A stretch of DNA of 14,594 nucleotides from Bacillota bacterium (GCA_009782085.1 WQUN01000068.1:1-14594), one strand, 5' to 3'; shown: positions 6,744 to 14,427, numbered from the stretch's first letter. Numbers and translations are program-made. The notes: generated from the sequence alone by a model not told the origin.

Positions 6744-7550
6744 TTATTTAGGCTCACATTCGTCCCCGTCGTTGTCTGGCGCAGGCGATGTTCCATCATG
6801 CCGCTTTTCGCGCGCAAGCGTCTTGTTCCAGGTTTTTTCCGCCTGCCGCCGGAGGAAATCATACATGGGCGCGATGTCCTCCGTTTTATCGTAAGCCTCC
6901 AGCGCGGCGTAATAGGCCGCCTTGTCCTCATCGTAAATAATCACCGGCGGGTGATCGCGCGTCATCAGGAAATAGTTCAGCAGCGTCCGGCCTGCGCGCC
7001 CGTTTCCGTCCGCGAACGGGTGAATGTGCTCAAACCGGGCGTGAAAATACGCGGCGGCCTGAAGGACATCGCCATCCGTAAACTCTCCGATTTCGTTAAG
7101 CAGGCTGTTTATATCTCCCGGCACATCCTCCGGCATTGAGCCGACTTCTTCCCGTCCGGTCACGTAATCGCGCTTCTTGAAAGCGCCTGGCCGTTCCTCC
7201 CGTTCCACAAACCGCCTTTCGTCATAAGTCCCGCTTGTTAAAACGGAATGGATTTCAAGCAGAAACTGTATAGTGAGGGGTTCGCGGCCGGCGATTTTAT
7301 TTTTCAGGAACTCGTAACATAGTTTTTGGTTTTTTTGCTCAAACAACGCGCGGGGGTCGCCCGTAAAATTGACGGCCCGCCCGTTCTCGAATATCTCCCG
7401 CGTGTCGTGGTAGGTAACGCCGTCGTTTTCTATTTTGCCCGAATTGTACGCGAAAAGGATTCTGAAATTGTACAGGCGGGCGTCGATTTCGGAAGCCGTT
7501 TCAACGCGCCAGCCGCGCCACATATCAATTATTTCAGCATATTTGCTCAT
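6744..7550 (-). CDS. Fic-domain protein (putative AMP transferase)
   Basis: The Fic motif HPFADGNGRAGR at residues 177-188 is complete, with catalytic His177, the anion-binding loop DGNGR and Arg188. This predicts transfer of AMP (or another nucleotide phosphate) from a nucleotide to a protein hydroxyl. An N-terminal SGKIEN at residues 37-42 matches the inhibitory (S/T)xxxE(G/N) helix, so the enzyme is probably autoinhibited in cis (class II). KRDYVTG fits the target-positioning flap. I chose ATG 7550 (268 residues). An ATG further upstream at 7598 lies 5' of a good TATAAT and would be outside the transcript, while GTG 7559 with AAAGGATG just before it is an alternative. The target is unknown. 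The gene converges on the toxin-antitoxin pair. Confidence 0.9.
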   Translation of the reverse strand: MSKYAEIIDMWRGWRVETASEIDARLYNFRILFAYNSGKIENDGVTYHDTREIFENGRAVNFTGDPRALFEQKNQKLCYEFLKNKIAGREPLTIQFLLEIHSVLTSGTYDERRFVEREERPGAFKKRDYVTGREEVGSMPEDVPGDINSLLNEIGEFTDGDVLQAAAYFHARFEHIHPFADGNGRAGRTLLNYFLMTRDHPPVIIYDEDKAAYYAALEAYDKTEDIAPMYDFLRRQAEKTWNKTLAREKRHDGTSPAPDNDGDECEPK

Positions 7551-7586
7551 GTCAAACACCGCATCCTTTCGGTAAGTCTGATATGC

Positions 7587-7592
7587 ATTATA
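7587..7592 (-). promoter_or_regulatory. -10 box of the Fic gene
   Basis: A TATAAT on the minus strand, 36 bases before ATG 7550; the -35 region is not obvious. It argues against the longest possible start at 7598. Confidence 0.45.
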
Positions 7593-7653
7593 ACACATTC
7601 CTTCGGGTTACGGGAATTTATAACATAAAATCGCCCTTTGTATTGGTTCGCTG

Positions 7654-7683
7654 TTGCCAATCCCGCCCCGGATATGTTACAAT
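7654..7683 (+). promoter_or_regulatory. Promoter of rnpB
   Basis: TTGCCA (7654-7659), 18-base spacer, TACAAT (7678-7683), predicting a start within a base or two of the RNase P RNA 5' end at 7691. Confidence 0.65.
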
Positions 7684-7690
7684 AAACCCC

Positions 7691-8103
7691 GACGAGTAAG
7701 CCGGACAGCCGCGCGGAGCGTATCCGTGAGGAAAGTCCGAGCTCCAGCGGGCAGGACGCCGGCTAACGGCCGGTGGAGGCGACTCCAAGGAAAGTGCAAC
7801 AGAAACAGACCGCCCCGGACGCAGGCGAAGCAAGCCGTCCGGGGTAAGGGTGGAAAGGCGAGGCAAGAGCTCACCGCCTCCCCGGTAACGGGGAGGGCTC
7901 TGCAAACCCCGTCCGGAGCAAGATCGAAAAAAGCCGGCGTTCCGGAGCGATCCGGGCTCAGCGCGTAGGCGGCCCGTCTATCGGGAGCGGCCGTTTCAAA
8001 ACCGGCCCCCGCGGCTTTGGTATGATCGCAGGAACGCGCCGGCGACGGCGCGTCCAGACAGATGGCTGTTCAAGACAGAACTCGGCTTACAGGCTTGCTC
8101 GTC
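7691..8103 (+). ncRNA. rnpB: RNase P RNA, bacterial class A
   Basis: The catalytic RNA that matures tRNA 5' ends. P1 is formed by GACGAGTAAGCC at the start and GGCTTGCTCGTC at the end. The conserved core GAGGAAAGTCCGAGCTCC (P4 5' strand), GTGCAACAGAAACAGACCG, and the 3' core AAGACAGAACTCGGCTTAC are all present. The 413-base length and layout fit class A, which in Bacillota is found in Clostridia-like groups, not Bacilli (class B). Any open frames across this stretch are spurious. Confidence 0.96.
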
Positions 8104-8120
8104 AGAAGGATAATTTTCCT

Positions 8121-8165
8121 AAAGGATAACGGGAGTTTCAGTTTCCCCGTTATCCTTTATTTTTG
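8121..8165 (+). terminator. Terminator of rnpB
   Basis: AAAGGATAACGGG pairs perfectly with CCCGTTATCCTTT (13 bp) and is followed by ATTTTTG. Confidence 0.9.
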
Positions 8166-8200
8166 CCGTTTTTATTTTTGGAAATAATCCTTCCGGCATA

Positions 8201-8228
8201 TTGACCAAACCGTTTTATCGTTTATAAT
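8201..8228 (+). promoter_or_regulatory. Promoter of the large secreted-protein gene
   Basis: TTGACC (8201-8206), 16-base spacer, TATAAT (8223-8228). The start codon is 38 bases downstream with GAGAGGATGAGG as ribosome site. Confidence 0.75.
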
Positions 8229-8266
8229 AAAAGAGGCTACAAAATTTAAGAGAGGATGAGGCTCAA

Positions 8267-11200
8267 ATGAGAAAACTTAGGAAGTCCGCCGCGATTTTGC
8301 TGACGATGGCGCTGATCGCAACGTCCGTGTCCTTCGCGGCGTTTACGCAGGCGTTCGCGGCGCCGACGCCCGGCGGGAGGGTCGTCACGTTTAACATGTA
8401 CGACGACCTGGCCGGCCTCGCGGGCGGCGACGCCGTGCCGGCCGCGGCGCCGGGCCAATTCGGCCGCGTCAACGGCAACGACGTGAAGTACATGGACGAC
8501 GGGACCGACCGGTTCGTGCGGGTCACGCTGGACAGCGGGAACACCCACAGCGACACCTATGGCTTCCAGTTCCCGGCGGGCCTGGACGCCTATCCCGTCA
8601 TAACCGCCAGGTATGAGGTCCGCTTCAACGGCAAGTCCGACTGCGCGGACCAGGGCTTCGGCCAGCTTAACGGCGCGGGGGGCTACGCGCCCTATAACGA
8701 CGCCGGCTACGCCCTTTACAGGTACAACGGCGACGTCCTCGCCACTCTGGACGGAACTTACTCCACGTATCACTTCATCGACGCGGGCAGTTTCGCCGGG
8801 CCGTGGCAAAACGTGGAGGTCGAGTGGGACAGGACGACCAACCGGCACACCCTCTATGTCAACGGCGTTAAGTGGTACAGCGACATCGTGCCCCCGACGC
8901 GCGCCATAGACCTCTTCTTCTTCTCCTACATAAACTGGAGCGCGGACGGTTCCACCGACATCAAGAATCTGACCATGACCTTCGAAAAGGAGATCACCTA
9001 CAGCCTGAACGACGCTCTGGCCGGGCTTTCAAGCGGCCAAACCGTGCCGGACATAGCGCCGGGCCAATTCGGCCGCGTCAACGGCAACGACGTGAAGTAC
9101 ATAAACGACGGGACCGACCGGTTCGTGCGGGTCACGCTGGACAGCGGAAACACCCACAGCGACACCTTCGGCTTCCAGTTCCCGGCAAACATGGACAAAT
9201 CCATGATCACCGCGGAATACAAGGTCCGCTTCAACGGCAAGTCCGACTGCGCGGACCAGGGCTTCGGCCAGCTTAACGGCGCGGGGGGCTACGCGCCCTA
9301 TAACGACGCCGGCTATGCCCTTTACAGGTACAACGGCGACGTCCTCGCCACTCTGGACGGAACTTATTCCACGTATCACTTCATCGACGCGGGCAGTTTC
9401 GCCGGGCCGTGGCAAACAGTAAAGGTGGAGTGGGACCAGACGACCAACCGGCACACGCTGTATGTCAACGGCGTTCAGTGGTACAGCGACATCGTGCCCC
9501 CGACGCGCGCCATAGACCTCTTCTTCTTCTCCTACATAAACTGGAGCGCCGACGGTTCCACCGACATCAAGGACCTGACGGTGACCTTCGGCAAGGCCAG
9601 GCCGGTCGAGCAGAAAGAGGACCAGGACGCCGACGCCGCCAACCCCTATACGCCTACGGCTACCTCCACGGAGTGGACAGGCATCCCGGACCAGACCGGC
9701 GCGTTTGACTATACGCTTCCGGGCGGGCCGTACACCTCCGGCAGGCTGTACGCTTTCTTCAGGCTTAAAGCGGACAGCATGGTTAATTATCGCACGGCCG
9801 GCTTCGCAAACGGCGCGAACGCCGTGTCCGCCGGCGTCAGGCTGGGCAGCGGCGGAAGCGCCTTCGCGCTTACCGGCAAAAGCGCCCCCGGCGACTCCGA
9901 GGCGCTTTCGGCCGTCGGCGTGGACCGCTGGTATTCGTATTACCTTATCGTAGACTTCAGCGTCGGCAAAATGTTCCTGTGGGAATGGGACCCGGCCAAA
10001 CCGGACGAGCCGATGAAGTATTCCTTCAACCTGCAGGGCCTCTCGTCTCTGGACAGGTTCCGCGTCACGTCCGACACGCCGGTGAACGTTAGGGACGTCA
10101 TGCTCGCGCATGACATAAGGAACAGGAATCAGGCCCTTATCAGCCCGGCCGACGGCCTGTATTACACCAACGACCTCAGGCCGGCGTTCAGCTGGAAAAC
10201 CACGGAGGCCGTAAGCTACGTGTTCCAGCTTTCCAAAACGGCGGATTTCGCCGTTCTCGCCGATTCCTACCAGGCGCCGGCCTCCGGCGCGGCCAGCCTC
10301 TCCTACAGGCCCGCCGTTGCCCTGGAAAACGACTCGACCTATTACTGGCGCGTCCTGTACGTTTACAACCAGGACGGGACCGACACCAGCCCGAGCGACG
10401 TCTACAGCCTTACCACGGAGCCGAGCGCGCCGCCGCAGCCGATAGTTTTCGACCTGGCGGCAGACAGCCACGGCCTTATAGAGGGCGAATGGATCGACAG
10501 GGCCCACTATACGGCGCGCAACGAGGACGACATCGCCGCCGTTAAGAACGCCCAGATCCTTCAGGGGCTGCTGGACTACGCCGGACGCAACGGCGGCGGC
10601 AAGATAATCCTGCCGGAAGGCTCCTTCCGCCTCAGGTCGAACGTCGCCAGCTCCGGCCAGCCGGTCCTGCGCATCCAATGGGACAACCTGACCTTGACGG
10701 GCCGGGGCGGCCCCGAATGGAGCATCGGCACGGGGCCTCACGGAACGAACGAGAACATCGCCACGGCCGGCAAGACAAGGCTTTTGCCGAGCAGCGCCTG
10801 GGATCCGTACAACGGGGTGTTCCGCAACAGCGGCATCAGGATCATCGGGACGCAGTTCAGCTCCAAAGAGCCGCGCAAGAACATCGAGCTGTCCTATTTT
10901 GAGCTGGAAGGCGGGCGCGGCTTCACCAGCGCCGCCGGCGACTGGGGATACAACCCCAACGTCGACTACAGCTGGGACATCGGCCATCAGGGCATCGTCG
11001 CCGTCCAGGACCTCCAGGCGACCCACCTGCTGCTCGACCACCTGTGGATACACAGGTTCTCCGGCGAACAGCTGTATCAGGGCGGCCTGAACTACGGTTA
11101 CCTGGAGATGAGGTGGAACGTCAGCGAGGACACCAACGCCTCCTGTTTCAACCTGTTCGGCCAGAACATGTGGATCTACAACAACCAGTTCGGCGGGCCG

Positions 11201-12610
11201 AACACACAGTCCCGCTTCTGGGTAGAATACTGCAACCGCAGCTCCCACACCGGGTACAACATGCCCCCGCTTCCGGTAAACAGGCCCGGCAGGCCCGAGC
11301 AGTGGCCCGTTGAGCTGAACACGCCGGACACGAGCGTCTGGGAAAACAACACCTTCTACAACGCGGTCGCCGGCGACGGCATCGCTTTGGCGCAGGGCGA
11401 CGCGACCCGTTCCGGCCACTACTTCCGCAACAACTATTTCAACAACGCGGGCGGCGGCAGCACGACCGTGTCATTCCTTATCGAGGGCGGCGTTTACGGG
11501 CCGATCTGCATCCAGAACAACATCTTCGAGAACATGCCGGCCGACATCTTCAGCTTCGGCTACGGCGGGAACACCGTGAACGAGCAGGGCCAGAACGTCA
11601 CCTTCAACTGGAACAAGAACTTCTGCATCGAGGACAACGTCCTCACCAACATCGGCGGGGCCCTGTTCAAGTACCAGCGCGGAGGCGACGCCCTGACTGA
11701 GAACGTGCTGATAAGCGGGAACAGCTTCACCGGCACGGGCAACTCGGACAGCATAGTGGTCTCCGGCACCGGCCGGCTTATCAACATGACCGTGACCGGC
11801 AACATCTTCACCGACACCGCCGCGCCGAGCATCGGAACCGGCTTCGTCGGAAACGTACCGCTGTTTGAGGGCAACACATACAGCGCCGCGCCGCTGGTGA
11901 GCAGCCTGACGGCGGCCAACCCCGTCATCGCCCCCACCTATGAGTACAGGGAGATCCGCGCCAACGCCGACATACCAGCCGCCGTCATGAGCACCGGCAG
12001 GTACGAGGACGGGCAGACCGTGACCTTGTTCATGACCGGCCCGAACAGCGTGACCTTCCCCGCCGGCCAGGCGACCTACGACTCGCTCGCCGCCTATACG
12101 CTAAAGGACGGCGACAGCCTGGTCCTGCAATACGACGCGGCCGCCGGGAAGTGGGCCGTGACAGGCGGGCACCAAACCGTGGATAAGACGAAGCTGGCCG
12201 AAGCGCTCTCGGAAGGCGCCGGGAAAGACCGCAGCCTATACACCGCAGCGAGCCTCGCCGCGCTGGACGCAGCCATCGCCGATGGGACCGCGGTTTACGA
12301 CAACCCCGACGCGTCCCAGGCGGAAGTGGACGCCGCGGCCGCGGCAATCGCAGCCGCGATGGAGAGTCTCGCGCCGGCGAATTTGTCCTGCCCGGTCAAG
12401 TCCATGTTGGCCAAGATCGCGAAGCCGCAGCTGATACCCGTCGTCTGGGACGGCGAACCCGGCCTGCTGACCTTCACGAGCTCGAACCCGGCCGTCTGCG
12501 GCGTGACCCAGCAGGGTGCGCTGACGCCGATGAAGGCGGGCGTCGCCGTGATAACGATTTCCGCGCCGAATCAGACCAAAATCGTGTTTGCGGTCACGGT
12601 GACCGCGTGA
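8267..12610 (+). CDS. Secreted multidomain right-handed beta-helix protein (putative polysaccharide lyase or adhesin)
   Basis: 1447 residues. The signal peptide has a basic start and hydrophobic core, with likely cleavage after AFA (31/32). Then: two near-identical 203-residue LamG/concanavalin-like domains (about 40-242 and 243-445; each has QFGRVNGNDVKY, CADQGFGQLNGAGGY and NRHTLYVNGV), which commonly bind sugars; a third, diverged jelly-roll domain (about 448-618); an FN3-like module (about 619-722, ALISPADGLYY to YYWRVLYVYNQ); a parallel beta-helix with repeated N-N-x-F turns (about 724-1215), the fold of pectate lyases; a stem of about 90 residues; an Ala-rich FIVAR-like helical pair (about 1306-1370); and a C-terminal Big_2-like Ig domain ending at 1447. 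No sorting motif LPxTG or SLH domain is seen, so it is free or non-covalently held. Its likely role is plant or host glycan breakdown or binding; catalytic residues cannot be assigned by eye. Confidence 0.85.
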   Translation: MRKLRKSAAILLTMALIATSVSFAAFTQAFAAPTPGGRVVTFNMYDDLAGLAGGDAVPAAAPGQFGRVNGNDVKYMDDGTDRFVRVTLDSGNTHSDTYGFQFPAGLDAYPVITARYEVRFNGKSDCADQGFGQLNGAGGYAPYNDAGYALYRYNGDVLATLDGTYSTYHFIDAGSFAGPWQNVEVEWDRTTNRHTLYVNGVKWYSDIVPPTRAIDLFFFSYINWSADGSTDIKNLTMTFEKEITYSLNDALAGLSSGQTVPDIAPGQFGRVNGNDVKYINDGTDRFVRVTLDSGNTHSDTFGFQFPANMDKSMITAEYKVRFNGKSDCADQGFGQLNGAGGYAPYNDAGYALYRYNGDVLATLDGTYSTYHFIDAGSFAGPWQTVKVEWDQTTNRHTLYVNGVQWYSDIVPPTRAIDLFFFSYINWSADGSTDIKDLTVTFGKARPVEQKEDQDADAANPYTPTATSTEWTGIPDQTGAFDYTLPGGPYTSGRLYAFFRLKADSMVNYRTAGFANGANAVSAGVRLGSGGSAFALTGKSAPGDSEALSAVGVDRWYSYYLIVDFSVGKMFLWEWDPAKPDEPMKYSFNLQGLSSLDRFRVTSDTPVNVRDVMLAHDIRNRNQALISPADGLYYTNDLRPAFSWKTTEAVSYVFQLSKTADFAVLADSYQAPASGAASLSYRPAVALENDSTYYWRVLYVYNQDGTDTSPSDVYSLTTEPSAPPQPIVFDLAADSHGLIEGEWIDRAHYTARNEDDIAAVKNAQILQGLLDYAGRNGGGKIILPEGSFRLRSNVASSGQPVLRIQWDNLTLTGRGGPEWSIGTGPHGTNENIATAGKTRLLPSSAWDPYNGVFRNSGIRIIGTQFSSKEPRKNIELSYFELEGGRGFTSAAGDWGYNPNVDYSWDIGHQGIVAVQDLQATHLLLDHLWIHRFSGEQLYQGGLNYGYLEMRWNVSEDTNASCFNLFGQNMWIYNNQFGGPNTQSRFWVEYCNRSSHTGYNMPPLPVNRPGRPEQWPVELNTPDTSVWENNTFYNAVAGDGIALAQGDATRSGHYFRNNYFNNAGGGSTTVSFLIEGGVYGPICIQNNIFENMPADIFSFGYGGNTVNEQGQNVTFNWNKNFCIEDNVLTNIGGALFKYQRGGDALTENVLISGNSFTGTGNSDSIVVSGTGRLINMTVTGNIFTDTAAPSIGTGFVGNVPLFEGNTYSAAPLVSSLTAANPVIAPTYEYREIRANADIPAAVMSTGRYEDGQTVTLFMTGPNSVTFPAGQATYDSLAAYTLKDGDSLVLQYDAAAGKWAVTGGHQTVDKTKLAEALSEGAGKDRSLYTAASLAALDAAIADGTAVYDNPDASQAEVDAAAAAIAAAMESLAPANLSCPVKSMLAKIAKPQLIPVVWDGEPGLLTFTSSNPAVCGVTQQGALTPMKAGVAVITISAPNQTKIVFAVTVTA
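8384..9601 (+). repeat. Tandem 609-bp duplication encoding two LamG-like domains
   Basis: The second unit follows the first at an offset of 609 bases (203 codons). Long stretches, for example 8621-8810 and 9230-9419, are almost identical in DNA, with only silent changes. The first 50 bases and the patch around 8575-8615 versus 9184-9224 differ clearly. This uneven pattern points to partial gene conversion after an in-frame duplication. Confidence 0.9.
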
Positions 12611-12648
12611 CGAGTAGCCGTTTTGATTTGAACATTGCGGGTTATAAC

Positions 12649-12712
12649 AAAGAAGTTTATCATTAAAGAAGTTTATCATTAAAGAAGCTTATCATTAAAG
12701 AAGCTTATCATG
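12649..12712. repeat. Four tandem 16-bp repeats downstream of the secreted-protein gene
   Basis: AAAGAAG(T/C)TTATCATT is repeated four times without gaps. Two units carry T and two carry C at the eighth base, and the last unit ends in G. AT-rich and non-coding. Confidence 0.9.
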
Positions 12713-12714
12713 GA

Positions 12715-12758
12715 GAAGCGCCCCCGGGAGCCGTAAAACCGGCTTCCGGGGGCGCTTC
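12715..12758. terminator. Long GC-rich hairpin between the large gene and the tRNA fragment
   Basis: GAAGCGCCCCCGGGAGCCG pairs with its complement across the loop TAAAA with one mismatch (19-20 bp). No T-run is on either side, so it may be a bidirectional transcription block or simply a structural repeat. Confidence 0.5.
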
Positions 12759-12773
12759 GGGCGCTTGGGGGCA

Positions 12774-12818
12774 TGAGTCACTCGGGATTCGAACCCGAGA
12801 CGCCTGGAATAAAAGTTC
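12774..12818 (-). pseudogene. 3' fragment of a tRNA-Lys gene (candidate attachment site)
   Basis: On the minus strand the T arm (TCGGG-TTCGAAT-CCCGA), the acceptor strand GTGACTC and discriminator A are intact. Upstream the sequence ACTTTTA still resembles the lysine anticodon loop, after which all tRNA structure disappears: no 5' acceptor (GAGTCAC) or D arm is found. The 3' end points left, to the GC-rich chromosome, while AT-rich DNA begins on the other side. This is the usual geometry of one end of an element integrated into the 3' part of a tRNA gene. Confidence 0.7.
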
Positions 12819-13103
12819 ATTTCTTTTTTCAAATGTTTGTCCATGACGAAACGCATAAAAATAACCACCGAATTTACTGGGTGAAATGCCTGCCCTAAAT
12901 TTCTTACTACCTGACAACTCTGGATTATTTGCCTTTCAACACCTGGATTACATCGGACTGGCTCACTACACATCAATCCTATACGCATTCGGCCCAATTG
13001 TCAATCAGAATAATTATAAATATTACCTAATATATATGCAAAATGATCTGTTTATTTTTTCCCCTGACCCGCTGTTTTTTAGCTTCAATGCCAATGGACA
13101 CCT
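12819..13103. other. AT-rich stretch with no convincing gene
   Basis: Composition changes sharply here from the GC-rich left part. Short open frames on both strands (for example 12886-13107) lack ribosome sites and recognisable motifs. I see no integrase gene in it. Confidence 0.5.
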
Positions 13104-13440
13104 TTAAGCACTAGGAACCCCTAAAGGGGTTGAGAACCTTATTACTCTATCAAAACGTAGACCCGATTCCTCCCGGCGTTTTTGCACCCTGACGGCTATC
13201 TCACCTCCCGGATACTCCGTGAGTAGGGAACGACCGTCCGTGCGGTAGCGGTGGCTGTTCCTCTATTGAGCTTGCTTTATCCTGCCAATGGCGTACCTAA
13301 AGCATGAGGCCCATCAAGTCGGGTTTTCCGTCTTTTTTTCTATCCCGCTGAGTATTGCGGTCTGCTTTTTATCTAAAACCGCTGCGGAAAAAGGGACTTG
13401 ATGACCCGGTTGACTTTATCCCAAGCTGTGATATAGTCAA
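13104..13440. other. Structured non-coding stretch of unknown type
   Basis: Several helices can be drawn: the perfect hairpin AACCCCTAAAGGGGTT at 13116-13131; GGAACGACC with GGCTGTTCC flanking a GC-rich loop (about 13229-13261); and a long-range pair CATCAAGTC (about 13314-13322) with GACTTGATG (about 13395-13403). No convincing long open frame crosses it, and a strong terminator on the plus strand follows at 13471-13506. It could be a non-coding RNA or the end region of a transposon. I cannot name a family. Confidence 0.35.
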
Positions 13441-13459
13441 TGTCAGCGTTTTTAGGCAT
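13373..13459 (-). CDS. Possible 28-residue small protein
   Basis: An ATG-to-TAG frame encoding MPKNADIDYITAWDKVNRVI followed by KSLFPQRF, an amphipathic, helix-prone peptide, with GGGGGCG about 9 bases upstream of the start. It lies antisense to the putative non-coding stretch, and there is no independent support, so it may be chance. Confidence 0.2.
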   Translation of the reverse strand: MPKNADIDYITAWDKVNRVIKSLFPQRF

Positions 13460-13470
13460 TAAAAACCAAC

Positions 13471-13506
13471 GCCCCCTGACTGGCAAAAGTAAGGGGGGCT
13501 TTTTTT
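13471..13506 (+). terminator. Rho-independent terminator
   Basis: GCCCCC and GGGGGC form the stem, followed by a run of seven T. The T-run is on the plus strand only, implying a plus-strand transcript ending here although no plus-strand gene is visible upstream. Confidence 0.7.
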
Positions 13507-13525
13507 AGCTTTCAGGCACTAAAAA

Positions 13526-13665
13526 AGCCCTTTTGTTGGTGGCAAGATGCTTACATGAAAGCAATATTTGGCAAAATGTCCTTCGACACCTTGCCGCCCA
13601 CAAAAAGGCTCTACTAATGTTGTAGTATATTGCTTTCTGCTAGTTTTACAACCCCCATTTTGCCA
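13526..13665. repeat. Three interleaved inverted repeats
   Basis: Arm A 13526-13546 pairs with 13590-13610 (18 of 21). Arm B 13557-13567 (GAAAGCAATAT) pairs exactly with 13627-13637. Arm C 13569-13578 (TGGCAAAATG) pairs exactly with 13656-13665. The order A-B-C-A'-B'-C' cannot form as simple nested hairpins; it allows alternative folds or a pseudoknot. It lies between the terminator and the minus-strand gene remnant. Confidence 0.75.
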
Positions 13666-13696
13666 AAAGGGTTGGTACAAAATTACGAGTATTAAG

Positions 13697-14008
13697 TTAT
13701 ATCAGCCGTGAGAGCTTGTCAATAGGTAAAAGCGGCGCAACCTCGTCCAATTCTTTCCCTGTGTTTCGTACCATTAAATCGCCATTACTGCTCATATTAA
13801 CCCAATTCGATCCTGTGGTTGACAGAGCTTCATCGTTCATCGCTTCTTGATGTTGTACCTCATAAAATCCCGATAAACAAGGGTAAATAAACGCTACGCG
13901 CCCTTGTTTTTCTGGATTTCTCTGAGGTTTGGCTTGGTTAAGCGATGGACGACATCGCGAATTATCAAATAGTGCTAGAAAGGCACTTATGTCAGCATTT
14001 ATCTTTAG
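13697..14008 (-). pseudogene. 3' remnant of an unrecognised protein gene
   Basis: A 103-codon open frame on the minus strand reads like real protein (for example NPEKQGRVAFIYPCLSGFYE, then GSNWVNMSSNGDLMVRNTGK and LPIDKLSRLI at the stop), yet has no start codon until ATG 13840, which would leave only 47 residues and no ribosome site. Its 5' end stops at a TGA within the start of the plus-strand gene at 13989. The most likely reading is a gene whose 5' part was lost at a junction near 13985. The stop codon position is certain to within one base. I do not recognise the family. Confidence 0.45.
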
Positions 14009-14417
14009 TCATGAGGAGATGCAACAGATTGGGTCAGGTTTATATACCTACGCACGGAGTGGTATTGATGCACCCTATTTTGGGAACACTTGGACTTTCC
14101 TTGGTTCAGGCTTTGGCGGCGATGATTTGAGACATACAGCTACACCAGAGCAAATTAAAGCACAAGTAATGAAAAAACTCCAGGAGCTTTACAGGATGAA
14201 CATTAAAGCCGTTAATCAACGCTATGACGAGAATACCGTCGTCCAGTTACCGCATTTATATCTAGGTCTATCCGACATCGACCCTTACGAATTTGTCATG
14301 TTGCTCAGGTCATTTCGCTACCAATGTCATGAAGGTGACGTCCCCGAAACCAAACTCTACAAAGAACTGGACTGGTACATCGGGAAAGTCTGTGAAGCTT
14401 ATGTTGCAGGAGATTGA
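13989..14417 (+). CDS. Hypothetical 142-residue protein
   Basis: I chose ATG 13989 because AGAAAGG lies 5 bases upstream; a TTG at 13929 would extend it over the antisense remnant. The protein starts MSAFIFSHEEMQQIGSGLYT and contains GNTWTFLGSGFGGDDLRH, a charged helical middle (TPEQIKAQVMKKLQELYRMN) and the C-terminal pattern L-LLRSFRYQCHEGDVPETK followed by KELDWYIGKVCEAYVAGD. It has no signal peptide, membrane segment or nucleotide-binding motif. A strong terminator follows directly, so it is transcribed alone. Codon use differs from the GC-rich genes to the left. I do not recognise the family. Confidence 0.8.
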   Translation: MSAFIFSHEEMQQIGSGLYTYARSGIDAPYFGNTWTFLGSGFGGDDLRHTATPEQIKAQVMKKLQELYRMNIKAVNQRYDENTVVQLPHLYLGLSDIDPYEFVMLLRSFRYQCHEGDVPETKLYKELDWYIGKVCEAYVAGD

Positions 14418-14427
14418 GCTTTTTATG

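Noticed and set aside
7618..7968. Open frames across the RNase P RNA
   Set aside because: They lie over a confidently recognised structural RNA on either strand.
9029..11419. Open frame of 796 codons on the minus strand
   Set aside because: Antisense to the secreted beta-helix protein, whose signal peptide, promoter and domains are clear; the antisense frame is low in complexity and even repeats with the LamG duplication.
12695..12997. 100-codon minus-strand frame crossing the tRNA-Lys fragment, considered as an integrase C-terminus
   Set aside because: No recombinase motif (Arg...His-x-x-Arg...Tyr) is visible, and the frame simply reads through the T arm and the downstream hairpin.
12886..13107. 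73-codon plus-strand frame in the AT-rich stretch
   Set aside because: No ribosome site, no motif, aromatic-rich composition typical of AT-rich non-coding DNA.
13104..13440. Group II intron domain V or tmRNA
   Set aside because: The characteristic catalytic triad hairpin of domain V and the tRNA-like ends of tmRNA could not be found; only generic helices are seen.
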